64,000 nucleotides of DNA from Streptomyces globosus (GTDB lineage: Bacteria; Actinomycetota; Actinomycetes; Streptomycetales; Streptomycetaceae), in the NCBI RefSeq assembly GCF_003325375.1, contig NZ_CP030862.1:2917501-2981500 (forward strand), read 5' to 3'. This document shows positions 22,212-29,116 of the stretch, piece by piece. Within the stretch, counting starts at the first letter, position 1. Every line of letters begins with the position of its first letter. The position numbers and the translations under genes are program-made. Below the pieces are notes generated by a model. The model was not told the origin of the DNA. It made no database searches and saw only the letters and a program-made list of their open reading frames with translations.

Positions 22212-23393
22212 TTACCAGCGGACGGGCAGTTCGTGCAGCCCGCACAGCACGCCGTCGTACTTGAGCGGGAGTTCCTCCGCCGGCACCGCGAGGGCGAGGG
22301 TCGGGATCCGCTCGAACAGCCGCCGGTAGACGATCTCCATCTCGGCCCGTACGAGGTTCTGCCCCAGGCACTGGTGCACGCCGTAGCCGAAGGCCACGTG
22401 GTGGCGCTCGGTGCGGGCCGGATCGAAGAGGTGCGGGCAGGCGAACGCCTCCTCGTCGTGGTTGGCGGCCGCGGCCAGCGGGATGACGCCCTCGCCGGCG
22501 CGGATCAGCCGGCCGCCGATCTCCACGTCCTCGACGGCGACGCGCAGGGCCACCAGGTCGGCGACCGAGTGGAAGCGCAGCGTCTCCTCGACCGCCCGCT
22601 GGTCCCCGATCCACTGCGGGTTGAGGAGCAGGGTCACCACGCCGAGCGCGATGTTGTTCGCCGTGGTCTCGTGCCCCGCGATGAGCAGCAGCATCAGCAC
22701 CCCGGTCATCTCCTGGGTGCTGATCGAGCCCGTGGCCAGCAGCCGGCTGATCAGGTCGTCGCCCGGCCACGTCGCCTTGATGCCGACGAGCCGGTTGATG
22801 TAGCGCAGCAGCTCCTTGGCGGCCGTGTCGCGCTGCCGCTCGGTGGACGTGCGGATGGCGACCAGGGTGCGGGTGCGGGACTCGAAGAAGTCGCGGTCCA
22901 CCGGAGGTACGCCGAGGAGCGAGGAGATCACCAGAGAGGGCACGGGCAGCGCGAAGTCGGCCACCAGGTCGGCGGTGTTCCCGGCGGCCAGCATGCTGTC
23001 GATCAGCCCGTCCACGGTGCGTTCGATCGCCGGGCGCATCTCGCGTACGCGGCGCACGGTGAACTCCGGGATCAGGGCCTTGCGGAACCGGTCGTGCTCG
23101 GGCGAGTCGAGGCCGACGAACCACCCCGGGATCTGCTCCTGCCGGGGGACGCCCATGGTGTCGCTGATGTGCGGGAAGCCCTCGCGGTCGGGGTTCGCGC
23201 TGATCTTCTTGCTGGTGAGGACGGCACGCACCTCCGCGTGCCGGGTCACCAGCCAGACCCGGTTGCCGTTCGGCAGATGGGTCAGCACCAGTCCCTCGCT
23301 GCGGCGGTACTCCTCGTAGCGGGGCGGCGGGAAGGGCTCGCCGGGGACCCGTAGCGGGAAGGGGACAACTTTCGGTTCGGCGGTGCCGGCCAT
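22212..23393 (-). CDS. fscP: Cytochrome P450 (polyene methyl-branch oxidase, CYP105H/NysN-like)
   Basis: A 393-aa bacterial P450. The I-helix oxygen-binding motif is AGHETTANN, the K-helix is EETLR, and the heme loop is FGYGVHQCLGQ with ligand Cys 342. In nystatin, amphotericin and candicidin clusters the P450 next to the ferredoxin, aminotransferase and glycosyltransferase oxidises the exocyclic methyl to the carboxyl group, and gene order here is the same. Its start is 30 bp from the aminotransferase stop, so they share a transcript. Function is from context plus overall similarity; the exact carbon is not visible from sequence. Confidence 0.92.
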   Translation of the reverse strand: MAGTAEPKVVPFPLRVPGEPFPPPRYEEYRRSEGLVLTHLPNGNRVWLVTRHAEVRAVLTSKKISANPDREGFPHISDTMGVPRQEQIPGWFVGLDSPEHDRFRKALIPEFTVRRVREMRPAIERTVDGLIDSMLAAGNTADLVADFALPVPSLVISSLLGVPPVDRDFFESRTRTLVAIRTSTERQRDTAAKELLRYINRLVGIKATWPGDDLISRLLATGSISTQEMTGVLMLLLIAGHETTANNIALGVVTLLLNPQWIGDQRAVEETLRFHSVADLVALRVAVEDVEIGGRLIRAGEGVIPLAAAANHDEEAFACPHLFDPARTERHHVAFGYGVHQCLGQNLVRAEMEIVYRRLFERIPTLALAVPAEELPLKYDGVLCGLHELPVRW

Positions 23394-23423
23394 GGTCTTC
23401 GTCCTCCGTCGGTCGGTGCGGGC

Positions 23424-24482
23424 TCAGGCCACGCCGTAGAAGGCGCGGATCTTCCCGGTCACGTAGTCCTGGTCTGCGGCGGTCAGTTCGGTGTACGTGG
23501 GCAGGTAGAGCCCGTCCTCGCTGAAGCGGCTGGCGTTGAGGTACGGCCAGACGGGGTCGTGGTAGCCGGGCTGGCGGCTCATCGGCTTGAAGAAGACGCG
23601 GGTCTCGATGCCCTCGGCGCGCAGGAAGGTGCGCAGCTCGTCCCGGCGCTCGGCCCGTACGTCGTACATCCAGAGCACGTCGCGCTGCGGCATCAGGGTG
23701 ATGCCGGGGATGTCCTTGAGGCCCTGGTCGTAGCGGCGTTCGATCTCGCGGCGCAGGGCGAGGAAGTCGTCGAGCTGCTCCACCTGGGCGAGCGCCATGG
23801 CCCCCTGCATGGCGGTCATCCGGAAGTTGTAGGCAAGTTTCTTGTGCAGGAAGCTGTGGTCCTTGGTGAAGGCCATCGCGCGCAGGTGGGCCATCTGCTC
23901 GGCCAGCCGCGGGTCGTCGGTGAGGCAGATGCCGCCCTCACCCGCTGTGATGATCTTGTTGGCGAAGAGGGAGTAGCAGGCGATGTCGCCCACGACGGGG
24001 ATGCCGTGCGCTTCGGAGGAGTCCTCCACCACGCGCAGGTTGTAGTCGTACGCGATATTCATGATCGCGTCCATGGCGCAGCGGCGGCCGTAGACGTGGA
24101 CGGGCATGATGGCCTTGGTCCGGGAGGTGATCTTTTCCTCGATCTTGCCCGGATCGATGTTGAGGTCGTCGGCGCAGTCGACGAACACCGGTGTCGCGCC
24201 GGTGTAGCTGACGGCCCAGGCGGAGGCCACCATGGTGAATTCCGGGACGATCACTTCGTCGCCCGGGCCGATGCCCAGCGCGCGGAGCGCCACGGTGAGT
24301 GCGGTGGTACCGGAGGAACAGGCGACGCCGTGCGCGATTCCGGTGTACTCGGCGAATGCCTGCTCGAAGCGCCGGACGTACGGCCCTTGGGAGGAAATCC
24401 AGCCGTCGGTGATCGTCTCGGTGACGTAGGCGAGTTCCCGGCCCTTCAGACTGGGCCGGGAAACAGGGTATTTGAGGGACAT
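23424..24482 (-). CDS. fscMII: PLP-dependent sugar aminotransferase (DegT/DnrJ/EryC1; mycosamine)
   Basis: A 352-aa DegT/DnrJ/EryC1 aminotransferase. The phosphate/PLP-binding part is ACSSGTTALTVALRALG, and VVEDSSEAHG supplies the Asp that pairs with the pyridine ring. A degenerate form of the usual GGE loop appears as FANKIITAGEGGICLTDD, whose Lys would bind PLP. In polyene clusters this enzyme converts GDP-3-keto-6-deoxymannose to GDP-mycosamine. MSLKYPVSRPS was chosen as the start (ATG 24482, GAGG upstream), because this agrees with family length. It is 50 bp downstream of the glycosyltransferase gene. The GDP-mannose dehydratase that should precede it is not in the window. Confidence 0.94.
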   Translation of the reverse strand: MSLKYPVSRPSLKGRELAYVTETITDGWISSQGPYVRRFEQAFAEYTGIAHGVACSSGTTALTVALRALGIGPGDEVIVPEFTMVASAWAVSYTGATPVFVDCADDLNIDPGKIEEKITSRTKAIMPVHVYGRRCAMDAIMNIAYDYNLRVVEDSSEAHGIPVVGDIACYSLFANKIITAGEGGICLTDDPRLAEQMAHLRAMAFTKDHSFLHKKLAYNFRMTAMQGAMALAQVEQLDDFLALRREIERRYDQGLKDIPGITLMPQRDVLWMYDVRAERRDELRTFLRAEGIETRVFFKPMSRQPGYHDPVWPYLNASRFSEDGLYLPTYTELTAADQDYVTGKIRAFYGVA

Positions 24483-24532
24483 GTCATCCTCGTTCGGAGT
24501 GGGGCGGGGGAGAGGGTGCCCTGCGGGGCCGG

Positions 24533-25918
24533 TCAGGAGAGGGCGGGCAGCCCGAGGAGGAGGTCGGCCGCGGCGCGCCGCCCGCCGGCCGCACGGTGGA
24601 GACCCGCGATCCGCTCCGCGCGCTCGCGGAACCGCGGGTCGTCCAGGACCCGGGTGAGTTTGTCGACGACGTCGTCGGGGTCGACGTCCCGCGGGCGGTC
24701 CAGGGTCAGGCTCAGGCCGAAGTCCTGGCCGCGTACCGCCTGGTCGTAGCAGTCCACCCAGAGGGGGCGGACCACCATCGGCTTGCCGAAGTACATGCCC
24801 TCGTTGAACCCGTTGCCGCCGCCGTGGGTGAAGAACAGCCGCACGTTCGGGTGGGCGAGCACGTCGAGCTGGGAGGGGAGCCAGCTCTCGATCCGCAGGT
24901 TGCCGGGCAGGGTCCCGGCGGCCGGCAGCAGGTGCTGCTGCTCCTGGGGCAGCCGCCACAGGAAGTGGTGCCGGTCCTGCATCCGGCGGGCCACCTCGAC
25001 CAGGGAGGCGACCTCCTCCCGCGTCAGCCGGGTGATGGTCCCGAAGCCCATGTAGACCACCGAGTCCCGGGCGTCGAGCCAGTCGCCGAGGCCGCCGTCG
25101 TCCTCGCCGTGCGGCGCCTCCGGCAGCGGCGGAACCATGGCCCCGACCAGCTTCATCCGGTCCGGCACGGTGAAGGGGTAGTCCAGTTCGGCGACCGAGT
25201 TGCACAGGACCACCTCGGCCCGGTCGACCCTGGTCATCGGATTGGGCTTGGGCAGGCCCAGCTCCTTGCGCAGGCGCGCGTCCTCGGACAGGACCCTGCC
25301 CATCGCCGGGTGGAAGAACATCCCCAGGGTGCGGTACTTGAAGAGCTCGTTCCGGACCCGCTGGGAGAAATTCATCGGATAGGGCAGGCCCGAATGCGGG
25401 ACCGGGAAGTCCCGCGGTGTCCCGGACGGTCCGAAGGGATTGAGGGAAGTGAGCACGTTGCTCGGCAGGAACGGCACGCTGAGGGCGAACGGAATGTTCC
25501 GGGCGAGTGCCACGTCGACTCCGAAGGAGGCGACGCAGTCGATCACCATGAGGGCCGGGTTGATTTTCTCGACGAGGGAATTCAGGCGCCGGAACTTCTC
25601 CGCCTGGAGTTCGGGGCGATAGGACTGCCGGATCACGGCTCGGTGCGCCTTGAAGCGGGAGGACTGGGTCACCTCGCGGTATACCTCGTCCGGCCAGCTG
25701 ACCGCCGAGAGCTCCGGGAACACCTCGCCCAGCGAGGCGAACTCGACCGCCGAGCCCTCCCCCAGGCGTTCCACATCGGCGCGCCGGGGCTCGTCCGTCG
25801 CGAACCAGAGGTCGGGCACGCGCCGCCGTGAGAGCTCGGCCGCGAGGACGAGAAGCGGGTTGACCAGGCCGCTTTCGGGAAGGCTGACAAAGAGGACGGG
25901 CCGCTGCGTGGTACTCAT
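24533..25918 (-). CDS. fscMI: Polyene macrolide glycosyltransferase (mycosaminyl transferase)
   Basis: A 461-aa GT1-family glycosyltransferase, the NysDI/AmphDI/FscMI type that attaches mycosamine to the macrolactone. The C-terminal nucleotide-sugar domain has NVRLFFTHGGGNGFNEGM, with the PLWVDCYDQA motif after it. The N-terminal acceptor domain begins RPVLFVSLPESGLVNPLL. I placed the start at ATG 25918 (MSTTQRPV), with AGGAG just upstream; an in-frame codon further up has no ribosome site. It is the first gene of the leftward operon, and a PAS-LuxR-like box lies 63 bp upstream. Confidence 0.95.
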   Translation of the reverse strand: MSTTQRPVLFVSLPESGLVNPLLVLAAELSRRRVPDLWFATDEPRRADVERLGEGSAVEFASLGEVFPELSAVSWPDEVYREVTQSSRFKAHRAVIRQSYRPELQAEKFRRLNSLVEKINPALMVIDCVASFGVDVALARNIPFALSVPFLPSNVLTSLNPFGPSGTPRDFPVPHSGLPYPMNFSQRVRNELFKYRTLGMFFHPAMGRVLSEDARLRKELGLPKPNPMTRVDRAEVVLCNSVAELDYPFTVPDRMKLVGAMVPPLPEAPHGEDDGGLGDWLDARDSVVYMGFGTITRLTREEVASLVEVARRMQDRHHFLWRLPQEQQHLLPAAGTLPGNLRIESWLPSQLDVLAHPNVRLFFTHGGGNGFNEGMYFGKPMVVRPLWVDCYDQAVRGQDFGLSLTLDRPRDVDPDDVVDKLTRVLDDPRFRERAERIAGLHRAAGGRRAAADLLLGLPALS

Positions 25919-25980
25919 CGCACTCCTGGAGGCAAGGCCCGGTGGGGTTGGCTGCACCCCTCCTTGGTCTCACGGGCCGT

Positions 25981-25996
25981 GCCGGGAAATCCTTAG
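25981..25996 (-). promoter_or_regulatory. Candidate PAS-LuxR (PimM-type) operator before glycosyltransferase operon
   Basis: GCCGGGAAATCCTTAG agrees with CTVGGGAWWTCCCBAG at 13 of 16 positions, including the whole GGGAWWTCC core. It lies 63-78 bp upstream of the glycosyltransferase ATG, the usual place for an activator box. It also lies in the gap shared with the divergent LAL gene. Confidence 0.6.
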
Positions 25997-26118
25997 AGTC
26001 GGCGGGCCCCGGGCGCCCGCGAGGTGCTGAGCGCCCCCGGCTGGCCGAATGCCCACCATGCGACGGCCGCTGGTTGTTAAGGCTGCGTAAGCTTTTCGCC
26101 CCCGTGACGGACTTCATA

Positions 26119-26134
26119 CAGAGAGCGCTCTCTG
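26119..26134. promoter_or_regulatory. 16-bp perfect palindrome in the glycosyltransferase/LAL divergent region
   Basis: CAGAGAGCGCTCTCTG is a perfect palindrome about 97 bp before the first LAL regulator's start and 200 bp before the glycosyltransferase start. Its length suits a dimeric regulator. No known consensus was recognised. The remaining bases of the 312-bp intergenic region hold the PAS-LuxR-like box and no other clear signal. Confidence 0.45.
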
Positions 26135-26230
26135 GCTCCGGTACGCTGCCACCGTTCGACGACCGTAGGGAATGGTGGGAAAAGGTGCGGGTGGGGGACC
26201 CGGCCCTTTCCGTTCAACGAGGGGGATTCT

Positions 26231-29116
26231 TTGTCTGGCCAGTCGGGCCCGTCGTGCGCGAGAAGAGTCATATTCGGCCGCGATGGCGAAATACGTACCA
26301 TCTTCGGGCGGGCCGCGGCGGCCTGCGCCGGCCGTTCGGGGATCGTGGTCCTCACCGGGCCGCCCGGTATCGGAAAGAGCAGCCTCGTCCGGGCGTTCCT
26401 CGACGGCTCCGGTGACCTGGAGCGCGGCGCGACGGGCGGCGGACGGGGCATGATGTCCCTGCACGGAGTGTGCCGGCCGGACACCACGACCGCCGCCTAC
26501 GGCGGTGCCCGGTCCCTGCTGCACCCGCTCGGCCTGGCCGGCGAGGGCGCCGCGCGCCACCCGCTGATGCGCGGAGCCGCACGCCGCGCCCTGCCCGCAC
26601 TGATCCCCGGGGCGGACCGCCGCCCCTTCGCCTTCGACGCCGACTACCCGGTCTTCCAAGGGCTGTTCGGCATCGTCTCCCGACTGCTCGCCCACCAGCC
26701 CCTCGCGCTCGTGCTCGACGACGCCCACCTGTGCGACGAACACACCCTGCGCTGGCTCGACTTCCTGCTGCGCCGCGCGGACGGGCTGCCCCTGCTGCTG
26801 GTCCTGGCCCGCAGCACCGAGACCGAGCCCGCCGACGGCACCCCGTGGTCCGGGTTCGCCGCCCACCCCTCGTACACCACCGTGCCCCTGCGCCCCCTGA
26901 GCGCGGCCGCCGTCGGCGAGATGGCACGCCACGCCTTCGCGCGCCCGGTCGCGCCCGCGTTCGCCGCCCGGGTCGCCGACGTCTGCGGCGGCAACCCGGG
27001 CCGAACCTCCCGGCTCCTGGCGGAACTGCGGCGCGCGGGAGCCCTGCCGGACAGCGAAGGCGCCCGGCAGGCCCGCGAACTCGGCGGCCGCCTGACCGCA
27101 CGGTCCATCCGCGACCTCTTCGACCGAAAACCGGCCTGGGTGGAGGCCGTCGCCACGGCGATGGCCGTGCTCGGCGACGACCTGCCCGACCTGATCGCCG
27201 CGCTGGCCGGCGTCTCCGCCGTCCAGGCCGAGGACGCCCTCTCCGCGCTCCGGCAGGCCGAGGTCCTGGCGCCCGGCCGCACCGGCCTCGCGAGCGACGA
27301 GATACGCACCGCGGTCCTCGAACCACTCGCCGCCGGCCACCTCGCCCGGCTGCGCGCCCGGGCCGCCCTGCTGCTCAGCGACGCCGGCCGCCCGGCCGAA
27401 GAAGTCGCCGGACACCTGCTGGCCATGCCCGGCGCCCCCCGGCCCTGGATGGCCTCGATGCTGCGCGACGCCGCCGTCGCGGCCGAGGACCGCGGCGCCC
27501 CCGGCACCGCCGCGCGCTACCTGCGCCGCGTGCTCGACGCCGCGCCCGAGGACGGCACCCTGCGGCTCCGGCTGGCCGGCCTCGTGGCCCACACCGACCC
27601 GGACGCCGCCCTCGCCCTGCTGAGGGAGGCCCTCCACCGCGCCCCCGACCTGCGCGCCCGCGCCGCGGCCGCCGTGCAGTACACCACCACCTGCCTGGCC
27701 GCCGGCCGGGCCGTACCCGGTGACCGCGGCCCCGCGGAGGTCCTGGCCGAACTGCGCACCGCAACGGGTCTGCGGGACTCGGCCCTGGCCCTGGAATCGG
27801 CTCTGCTCCTCATGGGCTCCGCCGACCGCACCGGCACCGCGGCACCGCCCGAGCGCACCGAGCGCACCGAACGCACTCCCGAGCCGGTGCCCGCCCACAC
27901 CGGCGCCGTGACCGCCCTGGTCGCGGCGCTCTACGACAACGCGCGCCAGGCGGCGCGCACCCACGCCCGCCGGGTGCTGGACGCTCCGGGCCCCCGCGCC
28001 TCCTGGCCCGTGATCGCCTCCTGCACCGTGCTCGCCCTGGCCGACGAGACCACCGACGCGCTCGCCGCCCTGAACGACGCGGTGGCCCAGGCGCAGACCG
28101 AGGAACCGGACACGGGCTGGACCCGTGCCCTCGCCCACTCCGCCCGCGCCCTCGTCCTGTACGGCACCGGCGCGCTCGCCGAGGCGATGGACGACGCCCA
28201 CGCGGCCCTCGCAGCGGCAGGCCGCACGGCACAGCCCCCGGCCCTGCCCCGCCTGGTCCTCGCCGCGGCCCTCGGCGACCGGGGCGAACCCGCCCGCGCC
28301 GAGGACCTGATCGCCGGGATCACCGTCCCGCCGTCCCCGGCCGGACCCGTCGTCGACCAGCAGCTCTACCTGATGGTCCGCGCACGCGTCCGCCACGCGC
28401 TCGGCGACCGCGAAGGGGCCCTGCGGCTGCTGCTCGCCGCCGGCCGGGCCCAGCGGGAAGCCGGCCTCGCCAACCCGGTGTTCGCTCCCTGGTGGGCGGA
28501 GGCGTGCCACGCCCTCGCCGCCCTGCGCCGCCCGCGGGAAGCCGCAGCCCACGCCGAATACGGCACCGAACTGGCCGAGCGCTGGGGCACCGCGCACGCC
28601 CTGGGCACCGCGGCCCTGGCCCGCGGTGTCATCACCCCGGGCCGAGCCGGCACCGAACTGCTGGCGGAGGCAGCCGACACCCTGGCGGCCTCGCCCGCCA
28701 GGACCGAACAGGCCCGGGCCGCCTTCGCACTCGGCCGCCGCCTGCTGGCCCAGGGCGACCACGCCAAGGCCCGCCCGTACCTGCGCTCCGCCGCCGACCT
28801 CGCCCACTCCTGCGGAGCGCTGTCCCGCGCACGCAGCGCCCGCCGGCTGCTCATCGCCGCGGGCGGACGCATGCCGGAGCTCACCGGAGCGCGCGAGGAC
28901 CTCCTCACCGCAGCCGAACGCAAGGTCGTGGGCCTGGTCCTGGACGGGGCCAGCAACCGGGAGATCGCCCGGTCCCTGTGTGTCACCCTGCGCACGGTCG
29001 AGACCCACCTCACCAGCGTCTACCGCAAGCTGGGCGTCAGCCGCCGCGCGGCCCTCGCGACCACCCTGCGCGCACCCGCCGCCGTCCCGGCCCGCACGCC
29101 GGCATGGAGCGGCTGA
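26231..29116 (+). CDS. LAL-family LuxR transcriptional regulator (intact P-loop)
   Basis: A 961-aa large ATP-binding LuxR regulator. Walker A, VLTGPPGIGKSSL, is near residue 41, and Walker B, LALVLDDAHLCDEHTLRWLD, is intact. A long helical TPR-like middle follows, then a C-terminal LuxR helix-turn-helix (LTAAERKVVGLV, NREIARSLCVTLRTVETHL). LAL proteins activate polyene biosynthesis genes in nystatin, pimaricin and candicidin clusters. The TTG at 26231 follows GAGGGGGATTC, so I chose it, but the start is uncertain by some tens of codons. It is the first of three consecutive LAL genes reading away from the biosynthetic operon, and overlaps the next by 13 bp if the latter starts at 29104. It corresponds to one of fscRII-RIV. 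Confidence 0.9.
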   Translation: MSGQSGPSCARRVIFGRDGEIRTIFGRAAAACAGRSGIVVLTGPPGIGKSSLVRAFLDGSGDLERGATGGGRGMMSLHGVCRPDTTTAAYGGARSLLHPLGLAGEGAARHPLMRGAARRALPALIPGADRRPFAFDADYPVFQGLFGIVSRLLAHQPLALVLDDAHLCDEHTLRWLDFLLRRADGLPLLLVLARSTETEPADGTPWSGFAAHPSYTTVPLRPLSAAAVGEMARHAFARPVAPAFAARVADVCGGNPGRTSRLLAELRRAGALPDSEGARQARELGGRLTARSIRDLFDRKPAWVEAVATAMAVLGDDLPDLIAALAGVSAVQAEDALSALRQAEVLAPGRTGLASDEIRTAVLEPLAAGHLARLRARAALLLSDAGRPAEEVAGHLLAMPGAPRPWMASMLRDAAVAAEDRGAPGTAARYLRRVLDAAPEDGTLRLRLAGLVAHTDPDAALALLREALHRAPDLRARAAAAVQYTTTCLAAGRAVPGDRGPAEVLAELRTATGLRDSALALESALLLMGSADRTGTAAPPERTERTERTPEPVPAHTGAVTALVAALYDNARQAARTHARRVLDAPGPRASWPVIASCTVLALADETTDALAALNDAVAQAQTEEPDTGWTRALAHSARALVLYGTGALAEAMDDAHAALAAAGRTAQPPALPRLVLAAALGDRGEPARAEDLIAGITVPPSPAGPVVDQQLYLMVRARVRHALGDREGALRLLLAAGRAQREAGLANPVFAPWWAEACHALAALRRPREAAAHAEYGTELAERWGTAHALGTAALARGVITPGRAGTELLAEAADTLAASPARTEQARAAFALGRRLLAQGDHAKARPYLRSAADLAHSCGALSRARSARRLLIAAGGRMPELTGAREDLLTAAERKVVGLVLDGASNREIARSLCVTLRTVETHLTSVYRKLGVSRRAALATTLRAPAAVPARTPAWSG

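Noticed and set aside
23424..26117. A single 897-codon frame covering glycosyltransferase DNA and the aminotransferase
   Set aside because: The upstream part is out of frame with the glycosyltransferase; the aminotransferase starts at 24482 with its own ribosome site.
26114..29008. A 964-codon open frame opposite the first LAL gene
   Set aside because: Low-complexity Gly/Gln/Val product with no motif; the LAL frame has a full P-loop and HTH.
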